64,000 nt of DNA. It comes from Micromonospora sp. MH99 (GTDB taxonomy: Bacteria > Actinomycetota > Actinomycetes > Mycobacteriales > Micromonosporaceae). The notes under the pieces were generated by a model, which saw nothing but the letters and a program-made list of their open reading frames with translations, had not been told where the DNA came from and made no database searches. Below, piece after piece: positions 45,473-53,892 of the stretch. Position 1 is the first letter of the stretch. Every line of letters starts with the position of its first letter. The stretch is from positions 151,525-215,524 of the forward strand of contig NZ_MUZA01000002.1 in NCBI RefSeq assembly GCF_021442385.1, in the 5' to 3' direction. Both the position numbers and the translations under genes were made by a program.

Positions 45473-46114
45473 GTGAGCACCATCGTCGTGTTTGGCGCGG
45501 GCGGCACCGCCGGGTCGCGGGTCACCGCCGAGGCGGCCGACCGTGGGCACCGGGTGATCGCCGCCGTCCGCCGCCCGGAGGCCACCTCGTACCTGCCGGC
45601 CGGGGTACGGACTGTCACCGGCGACGCCACCAGCGAGCGCAGTGTCCGGGAGTTGGCGCCGGAGGCGGACGCGCTGGTGGTGGCGATCGGCGGCGGCGAG
45701 CGCGGGCTGTGGCGCAGCGCCGCGGAGAACCTGGTGACCACCCTGCGGTCGATGCCGGCCGCACCCCGGATCATCCACCTGGGCGGCGGGTCGACGCTGC
45801 TCACGCCGCGTGGCACCCGCATCCTCGACGAGCCGGACTTCCCGGAGCAGTATCGGGACGCGGCGCTGGGCCAGGCCGACGCCCTGGACTACTACCGCAC
45901 CGCCGCCGACGGGGTGAGCTGGACCTACGTCTCTCCGCCGCCGCTGGAGTTCCACCCCGGCGACCGCACCGGGCACTATCGCACCGGCACCGACGAACCG
46001 GTCACCGACGACCAGGGCCGGTCGGTGCTCACCTACGAGGACCTGGCGGTCGCGATCGTCGACGAGATCGAGCAGCCCCGGTACGTCAACACGCGCTTCA
46101 CCGCCGCGTACTGA
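45473..46114 (+). CDS. Atypical SDR / NAD(P)-binding protein
   Basis: A 213-residue Rossmann-fold protein of the atypical short-chain dehydrogenase class. The dinucleotide motif is 'IVVFGAGGTAGSRVTAEAADRGHRVIAAVRR', with basic residues after beta-2 that favour NADPH. 'IIHLGGGSTLL' and 'SWTYVSPPPLEFHPG' match the NAD(P)-binding YwnB/BVR-B-like group, which lacks the classical Tyr-x3-Lys pair. It may be a flavin- or quinone-related reductase; substrate unknown. Confidence 0.87.
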   Translation: MSTIVVFGAGGTAGSRVTAEAADRGHRVIAAVRRPEATSYLPAGVRTVTGDATSERSVRELAPEADALVVAIGGGERGLWRSAAENLVTTLRSMPAAPRIIHLGGGSTLLTPRGTRILDEPDFPEQYRDAALGQADALDYYRTAADGVSWTYVSPPPLEFHPGDRTGHYRTGTDEPVTDDQGRSVLTYEDLAVAIVDEIEQPRYVNTRFTAAY

Positions 46115-46153
46115 CCGCCCGTCGAGACCGAGGAAGCTACCTCCCCTTCGCGC

Positions 46154-46236
46154 CCTGTCGAGCTGCCCCAGCTGTGGGGCAACCAACCGCAGAGGACAGC
46201 GCGCAGCCCGCCCCATATCTGGGGCAGCTCGACAGG
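46154..46236. repeat. 83-bp compound palindrome
   Basis: The outer arms CCTGTCGAGCTGCCCCA (46154-46170) and TGGGGCAGCTCGACAGG (46220-46236) are perfect. Each arm can also fold locally: TGCCCCA-GCTG-TGGGGCA at 46164-46181 and GCCCCA-TATC-TGGGGC at 46210-46225. It lies between convergent genes, could terminate both, and has the look of a dispersed palindromic element. Confidence 0.85.
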
Positions 46237-46330
46237 ACGCCAACCCACCCGCCGGGTACGGGCGCGCTCGGAGGTTCGGACGCCGGCGGACCTGGGGTGG
46301 CGGTCGCCGCCGCCTACCGGGAAGGCGCGG

Positions 46331-46795
46331 TCAGTCGGCGAGGCGGGCCGGGAAGCCGCCGGTGGCGATCGGGCCCCAGGCGTCGATGGTGACCCGGATC
46401 AGCGCCTTGCCCTGGCGCACCATTGCCGCCCGGTAGTCGTCCCAGTCCGGGTGCTCGCCGGAGATGCTGCGGAAGTACTCGACCAGCGGCTCCAGCGCCT
46501 CGGGCAGGTCCAGCACCTCGGCGGTGCCGTCGAGCTGCACCCAGGGGCCGTTCCAGTCGTCGGACAGCACGCAGGCCGAGACCCGGGGGTCACGGCGGAT
46601 GTTGGTGACCTTCGCCCGCTCGGGGTAGGTGGACACGACGAGCCGACCCTGGCCGTCGATGCCGGCGGAGACCGGGGAGGACTGCGGACGGCCGTCGGCC
46701 CGGGTGGTCATCAGCACGACACGGTGCCGAGGCCGGAGGAAGTCGAGCAGGGCGTCCCGGTCGACCCGGGTGTTCTTCGCGATGCTGGGCGCCAT
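46331..46795 (-). CDS. PPOX-class F420/flavin-dependent oxidoreductase
   Basis: A 154-residue split-barrel flavoprotein of the pyridoxamine-phosphate-oxidase-like family, many actinobacterial members of which use coenzyme F420. 'HRVVLMTTRADGRPQSSPVSAG' and 'VVSTYPERAKVTNIRRDPRVSACVL' are the cofactor-binding strands; 'WVQLDGTAEVLDLPEAL' follows. The ATG at 46795 is preferred; TAGGAC lies 6 nt upstream, so the mRNA may be leaderless. Substrate unknown; related enzymes reduce quinones, biliverdin or unsaturated carbonyls. Confidence 0.87.
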   Translation of the reverse strand: MAPSIAKNTRVDRDALLDFLRPRHRVVLMTTRADGRPQSSPVSAGIDGQGRLVVSTYPERAKVTNIRRDPRVSACVLSDDWNGPWVQLDGTAEVLDLPEALEPLVEYFRSISGEHPDWDDYRAAMVRQGKALIRVTIDAWGPIATGGFPARLAD

Positions 46796-46840
46796 CACTC
46801 AGTCCTACCAGGGCGGCCACGAACCAGCGGCGGCAGGGCG

Positions 46841-46894
46841 GCGGGTCAGCAGGGCGGGTCAGCCGGGGGCGGGTCAGCCGGGGGGCGGGTCAGC
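46841..46894. repeat. Four GCGGGTCAGC repeats
   Basis: Identical 10-mers start at 46841, 46854, 46869 and 46885, separated by G/C-rich spacers. The last includes the stop codon of the caspase-like gene. Probably slippage or duplication of the 3' end. Confidence 0.85.
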
Positions 46895-47528
46895 GGGGGC
46901 CGGTGGCGGCGCGGGGCACGGCCTGGGTGGGCACGCGGGGCCGGCCGGCCGGGCGCCAGGCCCGGCCGTTGGCATAGATCACCCGAAAGCCGAGGTACGA
47001 GGCCAGCGGCGCCCAGTGCGCGGAGCCCATCCGCAGCTCGGCGGCGTTGTGCCGCTGCCCGTTGGCCAGCACGTCGAGCAGGACGGTTTCGAAGGCCGCC
47101 GATTCGACCCAGTCGACGTCCCGGGTGAAACCGCAGATCAGGGCGGCCCCGGTGACCTCCAGGAACTCGCGCAGCACCGCGTCCGACGCGCGGAGGACCG
47201 AACAGCTGCCGAAATAGAGCCGGCGCCCCTCGCAGCGGCCGGCCATCAGCTCGGCCACCTCGTTCAGCTCCACCGACTGCCAGTCGGTGAGGCAGAGCCG
47301 GCTGGGCTCGCCGTGCATGGCGAAGAAGCCGACGCGGTGGTCGGCGTACTGCTTGAGCAGCCAGCGGTCCAGGAAGTAGAACAGCTCGTCGCGGGTGGCC
47401 GCGTCCTTGTGGATGAAGCGGATCTTGCCCAGCCGCTCCAGCAGTTCGAGGGTGGGCAGCACGGAACCGCGTTCGTTGAGGTCGCGGTGCCACTGACCCT
47501 CGACACAGAAGACGCCACCGCGTGCCAC
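46890..47528 (-). CDS. Small caspase/CHAT-like protein
   Basis: A 212-residue protein I cannot name from a characterised family. 'RVGFFAMHGEPSRLCLTD' places His72-Gly73 after a hydrophobic strand, and 'RRLYFGSCSVLRA' places Cys109 after the next strand, the arrangement of clan CD cysteine peptidases (caspases, CHAT). 'TGAALICGFTRDVDWVESAAFETVLLDVL' then resembles the CHAT C-terminal segment. It has no fused TPR or effector domain. The GTG at 47528 has GGAGG 5 nt upstream and is preferred to the ATG at 47591 or the start at 47639. Divergent from the M15 peptidase gene. Confidence 0.65.
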   Translation of the reverse strand: MARGGVFCVEGQWHRDLNERGSVLPTLELLERLGKIRFIHKDAATRDELFYFLDRWLLKQYADHRVGFFAMHGEPSRLCLTDWQSVELNEVAELMAGRCEGRRLYFGSCSVLRASDAVLREFLEVTGAALICGFTRDVDWVESAAFETVLLDVLANGQRHNAAELRMGSAHWAPLASYLGFRVIYANGRAWRPAGRPRVPTQAVPRAATGPR

Positions 47529-47639
47529 GTGCACCTCCGCCAGTCCGCAGCCCGGGGCTGACGTTACCGGCCCCCGCCGGGCGAGGAACATCACCCTGGG
47601 TGTGGCCGAATGCGACGTTCGGTGCAGTTCTTGCGCCAC

Positions 47640-47833
47640 CGGGCCGATCGGGGGGAAATGGCTGTTTCACAAATCAGTCGAATTCACAGCCGATGCCCAG
47701 GAACAACGAATCGTGAGGACAATTCTCGTTAATTGCCGCCTAGCGCACCGATCAGTGCGAGGGTGGAAATCACGGGACGTCCCGGTCGATGTCCCGAAGC
47801 AACCCCATTCGCTCTCCTATCGGGAGGACTTCT
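47640..47833 (+). other. Intergenic leader region of the M15 peptidase gene
   Basis: The 305-bp gap 47529-47833 holds no gene. From about 47650 it becomes AT-richer than its surroundings, contains short dyads (AACGA/TCGTT near 47704-47730, GGGAC/GTCCC near 47773-47797) and ends in GGGAGG before the start. Cell-wall hydrolase genes in actinomycetes often carry c-di-AMP (ydaO) riboswitches here, but I could not match the conserved core. Confidence 0.3.
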
Positions 47834-48622
47834 GTGCGCGTAAACACCTTGAAGCGAGTTGCTGTCGCTTTCGCCCTGGCACTGCCCGGGGCAGCGATCG
47901 CGTCGGTGGTCGCCGCGCCGGCAGCGTACGCGGACGGCTGCTACACCTGGAACCGCAACCTCTACCAGGGGCGCTCCGGCGACGACGTCCGTCAGCTGCA
48001 GATCCGGGTCGCCGGCTGGGCCGGCTACCGGGACATCGTCGAGAACGACGGTCGCTACGGACCGAAGACCGCCGCCGCGGTCAAGCGGTTCCAGCAGGCG
48101 TACGGACTGCGCGCCGACGGCGTCGCGGGACCGCAGACCTACGCGAAGCTGTACCAACTCCAGGACAACGACTGCACGCCCGCGCACTTCACCTACAGCG
48201 AGTTGGACAACGGCTGCGGCGGCAGCGGCTGGAGCGGCGGCCCCCTGTCGGCGAACCAGACGAAGCAGAACGCGCTGCGCACCATGTGGAAATTGGAGGC
48301 GCTGCGCAAGAGCCTCGGCGACAAGCCGCTGAACGTGTCGAGTGGCTTCCGCAGTCGCGCCTGCAACAACCAGGTCGGTGGCGCCTCGGACAGCCAGCAC
48401 CTGTACGGCAACGCCGCCGACGTCACCTCGCGGACGTCCTCGCTGTGCCGGGTGGCCAAGGACGCCCGTGACAACGGCTTCAGCGGGATCTACGGGCCGG
48501 GCTACCCCGACCACGACGACCACGTGCACGTCGACTCGCGGCGCGAGAACAACAGCGACCACAGCTCGAACACGACGAGCTGGTCCGCGCCGGACTGCGG
48601 CGTCGGCGCCGGTAACGACTGA
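47834..48622 (+). CDS. Secreted zinc D-Ala-D-Ala carboxypeptidase, M15 family
   Basis: A 262-residue exported wall hydrolase. Signal peptide to Ala33 ('AYAD'); a peptidoglycan-binding domain (about 40-110, 'LYQGRSGDDVRQLQIRV...GVAGPQTYAKLY'); then an M15 catalytic domain with 'SGFRSRACNNQVGGASDSQH', His189, Asp196 and His232 in 'HVHVD' as zinc ligands. The layout equals the Streptomyces albus G DD-carboxypeptidase. It trims D-Ala from stem peptides. GTG at 47834 with GGAGG 6 nt upstream. The long leader suggests regulated expression. Confidence 0.94.
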   Translation: MRVNTLKRVAVAFALALPGAAIASVVAAPAAYADGCYTWNRNLYQGRSGDDVRQLQIRVAGWAGYRDIVENDGRYGPKTAAAVKRFQQAYGLRADGVAGPQTYAKLYQLQDNDCTPAHFTYSELDNGCGGSGWSGGPLSANQTKQNALRTMWKLEALRKSLGDKPLNVSSGFRSRACNNQVGGASDSQHLYGNAADVTSRTSSLCRVAKDARDNGFSGIYGPGYPDHDDHVHVDSRRENNSDHSSNTTSWSAPDCGVGAGND

Positions 48623-48638
48623 ACGAACCGGCCGGTGT

Positions 48639-48685
48639 GACGTCGGCCCGGCGCGGGTGGGGAATCTCCGCGTCGGGCCGACGTC
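48639..48685. terminator. Hairpin between the M15 gene and convergent paralogue 2
   Basis: An 18-bp stem (48639-48656 with 48668-48685) beginning GACGTCGGCCCG, with one mismatch and an 11-nt loop. Confidence 0.8.
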
Positions 48686-48722
48686 GTGTCGCCCCGGACA
48701 GGGCGGGCGGGGGTAGCGCCGC

Positions 48723-49214
48723 TCAGCTGGCCCGGGGCCAGCGCGGCGCGGTGACGGGGGGAGTCACCGGCCGGCCGGCAGAGGCCTGTCGTACCCCCGC
48801 AGGGGTGACGCGCGCGGCCTGGTGTCGCGCCGGGAGCCCGGCGCGGCCGGGAGCCGGCGCCGGATAGCCGGCGGTCGCCGCCGGCCGGGCGCCGGTGGGA
48901 CGCGCGGACGACGGCCCGGTCGCGGTGAACGGGAAGGGCACGTGCACGAAGGGGTTGCCGTGCTGGATCAACGCCTCGATCTGGCGCTCGTTGAGCCCGT
49001 GTGTCTCAAGAACCCGACGCCCCCACCGGTGCAGGCGGCACGGGTAGGAGGCGCCGTCGTTGCGACACAACGGCCCGGTCGGCCACTCCTCGGCGGTGTG
49101 CACGACCACCGCCCGGACCGCGAGCCGGACATCCTCGGGTGTCAGTTGTGCCGGCAGCGGCACCTCACCCAGCACCTGGTCGATGGGATCCGTCGACTGC
49201 TCACCAACACGCAC
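48723..49214 (-). CDS. Hypothetical protein, CRND/PCRLHRWG family (paralogue 2)
   Basis: A 163-residue protein whose first 95 residues are a paralogue of the 41912 gene: 'LAVRAVVVHTAEEWPTGPLCRND' and 'YPCRLHRWGRRVLETHGLNERQIEALIQHGNP'. Both cysteines and the histidine are kept. A disordered Pro/Ala/Arg-rich tail of about 65 residues is added ('ARPTGARPAATAGYPAPAP'). The GTG at 49214 has GGAGG 6 nt upstream. No export signal. Function unknown. Confidence 0.72.
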   Translation of the reverse strand: MRVGEQSTDPIDQVLGEVPLPAQLTPEDVRLAVRAVVVHTAEEWPTGPLCRNDGASYPCRLHRWGRRVLETHGLNERQIEALIQHGNPFVHVPFPFTATGPSSARPTGARPAATAGYPAPAPGRAGLPARHQAARVTPAGVRQASAGRPVTPPVTAPRWPRAS

Positions 49215-49340
49215 GGCAGGCCTCCCGCAGTTCGGCAGCGGTACGGCGGACCCACCGCACCGACATCCTCGGGCAGTGGTACGGCCGGCATCTGACGAAA
49301 GTTCAATCCCCCGCCCCCTAACCGTCCCCCTAACGCGCGC

Positions 49341-50042
49341 TCAGACGAGGTCGGCGTCGTGCACCAGCAGGGCCACCTGGACCCGGTTGTTGAGATCGAG
49401 CCGGGTGAGCAGCCGGGAGACGTACGCCTTCACCGTCGCCACGCTCATGAACAGCTCCCCCGCGATCTCCGCGTTGGTGCGGCCCCGCCCCAGCGCGACC
49501 GCCACCTGACGCTCCCGCTCGCTGAGCCCGTCGAGCAGCCGCAGCGCCCGCTCGCGACGCGGATCCGGGCCGGCCAGACCCGGGGCGGCGGTCACGTGGT
49601 CGATCAGCGTGCGGGTCACCGTCGGGGAGAGCGTCGCCTCCCCCGCGGCCACCCGGCGTACCGCGTGCACGATGTCCGCCGGAGGGGTGTCCTTGAGCAG
49701 GAAACCGGCCGCGCCGGCGCGCAGCGCCCGCAGCACCTGCTCGTCGGCGTCGAAGGTGGTCAACACCAGCACCTCCGGCGGGTTCGGTCGCGCGCGCAGC
49801 GCCTCGGTGGCGGTGAGCCCGTCCACCCGGGGCATCCGGATGTCCATCAGGACCACGTCCGGTGCGTACGCGGCGACCGCCGCCGGAACCTCGCCGCCGT
49901 CGGCAGCCTCACCCACCACCCGCAGGTCCGCCAGGCCGCCGAGGATCATCGAGAGGCCCGCCCGGACCAGCGCGTCGTCGTCCACGATCAGCACCCGCAC
50001 CGGCGCGGTGGCCTCCCCGGCCCCGCCGGACGGCCCGGTCAC
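49341..50042 (-). CDS. NarL-family response regulator (system 1)
   Basis: A 233-residue transcription factor with receiver domain (phospho-acceptor Asp67 in 'DVVLMDIRMPRVDG', acidic pocket 'IVDDDA') and a C-terminal LuxR-type helix-turn-helix ('LSERERQVAVALGRGRTNA' to 'VKAYVSRLLTRLDL'). The GTG at 50042 overlaps the stop of its kinase by 4 bp, so the pair is co-translated. The divergent ABC transporter at 51431 is its likely target. N-terminal residues 1-13 are low complexity. Confidence 0.95.
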   Translation of the reverse strand: MTGPSGGAGEATAPVRVLIVDDDALVRAGLSMILGGLADLRVVGEAADGGEVPAAVAAYAPDVVLMDIRMPRVDGLTATEALRARPNPPEVLVLTTFDADEQVLRALRAGAAGFLLKDTPPADIVHAVRRVAAGEATLSPTVTRTLIDHVTAAPGLAGPDPRRERALRLLDGLSERERQVAVALGRGRTNAEIAGELFMSVATVKAYVSRLLTRLDLNNRVQVALLVHDADLV

Positions 50043-51298
50043 GCCGGCCACGGCAGCCAGGCGGCCAGCCGGAAGTCGCCGGCCTCGTCCCGCCCGTGCG
50101 CCAACCGGCCTCCGGCCAGGGTGACCCGCTCGGTGATACCGACCAGCCCGGTGCCGGCGCCCGGCAGTTCGCCCCCGGCCGGCGTGCCCAGCGGCCACCG
50201 GTTGGAGATCGCCACGGTCAGCCCGGCGCCCGGGCCACCGGCCACGTCCACGGTGACGGCCGCACCGGCCGCGTGCTTGCGGGCGTTGGTCAGGCCCTCC
50301 TGCACGATCCGGTACGCCGCCCGCCCCAGCGCCGCCGGCACGGCCCCGGGCGCGACGACGGTGTCGGTGAGGTTCACCCGCACCCCGGCCGCGCGTGACT
50401 CCTCGATCAGGGCGGGCAGGTCGGCGAGGGTGGGCTGCGGCGGCTCGGGGGCGTCGCCGGTGTTGTCGCCGTCGGCCCGGAGCACACCGATGACCTCCCG
50501 CAGGTCCTGCAGGGCGGCGTGGGCGCTGCCCCGGATCACCCCGGCGGCCCGGGCGACCTCGTCGGCCGGCGCGTCGGGGCGGAACTCCAGCGCGCCCGCG
50601 TGCAGGCTCAGCAGCGAGATCCGGTGGGCCAGCACGTCGTGCATCTCCCGGGCGATGCGGGTGCGTTCGAGGTGTCGGGCCTGGGCGACCCGCAACTGCT
50701 GCTCGGCCTCGGCCCGCTCGGCCCGCTCCCGCAGCGACACGATCAACTGTCGCCGGGCCCGGACGAACATCCCCCAGGCCAGCACGGCCAAGCTGAACAC
50801 CATGCCCCAGGACACGGTGGCCCAGTACGGCATGCTCGGGTCCGGCCGCGTCCAACTGAAGATCAGGTTGGTGACGAGGCCGGCACCGGTGAACGCGATC
50901 GCGACGGCGGTGCGGCGGTGCACCACGACGGTGAAGTACAGAATCAGCAGCGGGACGGCCGCGGCCAACGAGAACGCGCTCAACGGCAGGGTGGCCACCG
51001 CCAACCCGAGCGGCCACCGCCGCCGCACCCAGAGCAGCCCGCAGGAGGCCAGCCCGAGCAGCGCGTCCACACCGACCATCCAGTCGTGCGGCAGCGGAAT
51101 CGCCGTCTCCGGGGAGGGCGACAGGGCGTCCACGGTGGCGAACAACACCCAGAGCAGCCCGGCCAGGAACGCGAGGCTGTCCACGATCCAGTCGCGGGTG
51201 GTGCGGCGGGGGTGTGCCCGGTCACGTTCGCGTTCGCCCGGCACGACCAGCTCCCCTGGCAGCAGCCAGGGGTGTTCCGGGACGGCGAGGCTGGTCAC
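50039..51298 (-). CDS. Sensor histidine kinase, HisKA_3 type (system 1)
   Basis: A 419-residue membrane kinase with about five to six N-terminal transmembrane helices and almost no extracellular sensing loop, a dimerisation/phosphorylation helix with His220 in 'RTRIAREMHDVLAHRISLL', and a C-terminal ATPase domain ('AAYRIVQEGLTNARKHA', 'GTGLVGITERV'). Such intramembrane-type kinases often sense envelope stress or their partner transporter. The GTG at 51298 has TAGCAT 6 nt upstream. Phosphorylates the regulator at 49341. Confidence 0.94.
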   Translation of the reverse strand: MTSLAVPEHPWLLPGELVVPGERERDRAHPRRTTRDWIVDSLAFLAGLLWVLFATVDALSPSPETAIPLPHDWMVGVDALLGLASCGLLWVRRRWPLGLAVATLPLSAFSLAAAVPLLILYFTVVVHRRTAVAIAFTGAGLVTNLIFSWTRPDPSMPYWATVSWGMVFSLAVLAWGMFVRARRQLIVSLRERAERAEAEQQLRVAQARHLERTRIAREMHDVLAHRISLLSLHAGALEFRPDAPADEVARAAGVIRGSAHAALQDLREVIGVLRADGDNTGDAPEPPQPTLADLPALIEESRAAGVRVNLTDTVVAPGAVPAALGRAAYRIVQEGLTNARKHAAGAAVTVDVAGGPGAGLTVAISNRWPLGTPAGGELPGAGTGLVGITERVTLAGGRLAHGRDEAGDFRLAAWLPWPA

Positions 51299-51304
51299 GC
51301 GCCC

Positions 51305-51310
51305 ATGCTA
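51305..51310 (-). promoter_or_regulatory. Leaderless -10 box TAGCAT for two-component system 1
   Basis: TAGCAT on the minus strand ends 6 nt before the kinase GTG at 51298. Confidence 0.5.
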
Positions 51311-51430
51311 GGCAGCAACGGGCACCGGCAACCAGCTACCAAAGTATCGACCGGAGCGTCGACCAAGGTCGGTGCGGCACCGACCGGCGGCCGCAGCGGA
51401 TGGCCGGGTGGCGCGGGCACGCTCGTCGGC

Positions 51431-52327
51431 ATGATCACCGTGGAGAACCTCACCAAGCGATACGGGCCACACCCGGCGGTGGACGACGTGTCGTTCCAGT
51501 GCGAACCGGGCACGGTCACCGGCTTCCTCGGCCCCAACGGCGCCGGCAAGTCGACCACCATGCGGATGATCTGCGGCCTCACCGCGCCGACGGCCGGCCG
51601 GGCCACCGTCTCCGGGCGCCCCTACCGGGACCTGCCCAGCCCGGGGCGGGAGGTCGGGGTGCTGCTGGACGCCTCCGCCCAGCACGCCGGGCGCACCGGC
51701 CGCGAGGCGTTGACGCTGTCCGCGTACACCATGGGTCTGGACAAGCGCGAGGTCGCCGCGAAGCTCGACCTGGTCGGGTTGAACGCGGTGGCCGCGAAGC
51801 GTCGGGTCCGGGCGTACTCGCTGGGGATGCGCCAGCGGCTCGGCCTGGCGCAGGCGCTGCTCGGCGATCCCCGGGTGTTGATCCTCGACGAGCCGGCCAA
51901 CGGCCTGGACCCGGAGGGGATCTTCTGGATGCGCGGCCTGCTGCGCGACTTCGCCGACCGGGGCGGCACCGTGCTGCTCTCCTCCCACCTGCTGCGCGAG
52001 GTGGAGGCGGTCGCGGACCGGCTGGTGGTGATCGGGGGCGGCCGGATCGTGGCCCAGGGCGACAAGAACGACCTGCTCGCCGGGGGCGGCTCGCTCGTGC
52101 GGGCCCGCGACGGCGCGGCGTTGCGCCGGGCACTGGACGCGGCGGGTCTCAGCGCAACCGACGGCACCGACGGTCTGCTCGTGCAGGCCGACGCCGAGAC
52201 GGTCGGCCAGGCCGCCGCGGACGCGGGGGTCGCGCTGGCCGAGCTGCGTCCGGCCGGCAGCGGTGGCCTCGAACAACTCTTCCTCACCCTCACCGCCGGC
52301 GAGTCCACCAGGGAGGCCGTCCGATGA
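51431..52327 (+). CDS. ABC transporter ATP-binding protein (DrrA/CcmA type)
   Basis: A 298-residue ATPase subunit. Walker A 'GPNGAGKSTT' near residue 40, signature 'YSLGMRQRLGLA', Walker B 'VLILDEPANGLDP' and the H-loop 'LLSSHLLREV' are all intact. A roughly 80-residue C-terminal extension follows, as in exporters of antibiotics and lipids. Its TGA overlaps the permease ATG. Probably regulated by the divergent two-component system 1. Direction of transport, export, is inferred from the family. Confidence 0.94.
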   Translation: MITVENLTKRYGPHPAVDDVSFQCEPGTVTGFLGPNGAGKSTTMRMICGLTAPTAGRATVSGRPYRDLPSPGREVGVLLDASAQHAGRTGREALTLSAYTMGLDKREVAAKLDLVGLNAVAAKRRVRAYSLGMRQRLGLAQALLGDPRVLILDEPANGLDPEGIFWMRGLLRDFADRGGTVLLSSHLLREVEAVADRLVVIGGGRIVAQGDKNDLLAGGGSLVRARDGAALRRALDAAGLSATDGTDGLLVQADAETVGQAAADAGVALAELRPAGSGGLEQLFLTLTAGESTREAVR

Positions 52328-53121
52328 CCACCACCACCGCGCCCGCCGCCGGCGCCGTCGCGCCCCGGCAGCACACGGCGGTACGCCGTCCGTCGCTGCT
52401 CCGGCTCACCGCCGTGGAACTGCGCAAGCTCGTCGACACCCGGGCCGGCCGTTGGCTGCTGATCACCATCGGCCTGGTCACCGCCGCGATCGTCACCCTC
52501 CAGCTGATCTACGCGAAGGTCGCCGACCAGACCTTCCTCGACTTCTTCGGCCCCTCGCTGCTGCCGGTGTCGGTGCTGCTGCCGGTGCTGGGCATCCTGT
52601 CGATCACCAGCGAGTGGTCGCAACGCACCGCCCTCACCACGTACGCCCTGGTGCCGCGCCGCGAGCGGGTGATCGGCGCGAAGCTGAACGCCGTCGTGCT
52701 CACCGCGCTCGCCTCGGTGCTGGCCAGCCTGGCCGTCGCCGCCGTCGGCACGCTCGTGGCGTCCGCCACCGGCGGCGCGGGCACCTGGCAGTTCGACTGG
52801 TCGCTGCTGCTGAACGCGGCGATCCTCCAGGTCGCCAGCGTGCTGATGGGTGCGGCCTTCGGTCTGTTGCTGCTCAATCCGCCGCTGGCGATCGTCGGTT
52901 ATCTGCTGCTGCCCACCCTGTGGGCGGTGCTCGGCGAGATGGTCCGATCCCTGCGCGGCCCATCCGGCTGGCTGGACACCAACCGGACCATGGAGCCGCT
53001 GTTCAGCGGCGACGCGCTCACCGGTGGGCAGTGGGGCCGGCTGGCGGTGTCCCTGCTCGTCTGGATGGTCCTGCCCCTGGCCGTCGGCCTGGTCCGGACG
53101 CTGCGCCGCGAGGTGTCCTGA
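52324..53121 (+). CDS. ABC transporter permease (ABC-2 type)
   Basis: A 265-residue membrane protein with about six transmembrane helices ('LLITIGLVTAAIVTLQLIYA', 'LLPVSVLLPVLGILSITSEW' and later segments). The 'ITSEWSQRTALTTYALVPRRERVIGAKL' stretch is the ABC-2 permease coupling region. The ATG at 52324 overlaps the ATPase stop (ATGA). Forms the membrane channel with the 51431 ATPase. Substrate unknown. Confidence 0.9.
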   Translation: MTTTTAPAAGAVAPRQHTAVRRPSLLRLTAVELRKLVDTRAGRWLLITIGLVTAAIVTLQLIYAKVADQTFLDFFGPSLLPVSVLLPVLGILSITSEWSQRTALTTYALVPRRERVIGAKLNAVVLTALASVLASLAVAAVGTLVASATGGAGTWQFDWSLLLNAAILQVASVLMGAAFGLLLLNPPLAIVGYLLLPTLWAVLGEMVRSLRGPSGWLDTNRTMEPLFSGDALTGGQWGRLAVSLLVWMVLPLAVGLVRTLRREVS

Positions 53122-53123
53122 CC

Positions 53124-53861
53124 ATGGACCTGGCCGGTCACCGTCCGCGCACCACCGTCAGCGGCGGCCCGCTGGAACTGGCGGTCCTCTGGGGTGGTTT
53201 CCCGCTGCTCGGCGCGGGCGCCGGATGGCTCCTCGCCGCGACGACAGGCTGGCTCGCCCGGCTGCCCTGGGTGCCGTTCAGCGACCTGGTCGAGTGGCTG
53301 GACCGGCTGCCCGAGCCGCAGGCCACCGCCGGCACGATCGCCGTGGGCACCCTCGCCGGCCTGGTCCTCGCCGGGATCGGCACCGCCGAACGACTGATCG
53401 TCAGCGTCGACGCGGCGCAGGTCCGGCTGCGCCGCGCCGATCAGAACCGGAGCGTCGCGCGGGCCGACACCCGGGTCGTCTTCCTCGCCGACAAGCACCT
53501 GGTGCTGCTCGACGCCGACGGGGCAGAACTGGTGCGGGAGTCGACGGACCTGCCCGCCGCCCGGCTCGCCGCCGCGTTCCGGGCGCACGGCTGGGCCTGG
53601 GCGGACGACGATCCCCACCGGTCGGCGTACCGGCTGTGGGTGCCCGACCTGCCCGGTCTGCCCGCTGGCGCGGACGCGCTGCTGCGCGCCCGGGAGCGCG
53701 CGATCGAGCGGGACCGCCGCGACGACGCCCGGGAGCTGCGACGGGAGCTGGGACGACTCGGGGTGGTGCTGCGCGACGAGGGCAAACGCCAGTACTGGCG
53801 GACCGCCGTCCCCGGTGCGGGACAACCGACTTCGGCCGAGCGGGAGCCGAAGGGACGGTAG
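53124..53861 (+). CDS. YqeB-like membrane protein
   Basis: A 245-residue protein with two N-terminal transmembrane helices ('ELAVLWGGFPLLGAGAGWLLA', 'TIAVGTLAGLVLAGIGTAERL') and a cytoplasmic PH-like domain ('VSVDAAQVRLRRADQNRSVARADTRVVFLADKHLVLLD'), then a charged helical tail. This matches the YqeB group of actinobacterial membrane proteins of unknown function. It begins 2 bp after the permease stop, so it is in the same operon and may assist the transporter. Confidence 0.72.
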   Translation: MDLAGHRPRTTVSGGPLELAVLWGGFPLLGAGAGWLLAATTGWLARLPWVPFSDLVEWLDRLPEPQATAGTIAVGTLAGLVLAGIGTAERLIVSVDAAQVRLRRADQNRSVARADTRVVFLADKHLVLLDADGAELVRESTDLPAARLAAAFRAHGWAWADDDPHRSAYRLWVPDLPGLPAGADALLRARERAIERDRRDDARELRRELGRLGVVLRDEGKRQYWRTAVPGAGQPTSAEREPKGR

Positions 53862-53892
53862 CGTCTGTCCCAGGAGATCCTGGGAGCGCGCG

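Noticed and set aside
47640..47833. c-di-AMP (ydaO) riboswitch before the M15 peptidase
   Set aside because: Location is right and GGGTGGAAATC resembles part of the core, but the other conserved blocks and overall pairing could not be found by eye; a covariance-model scan would decide.
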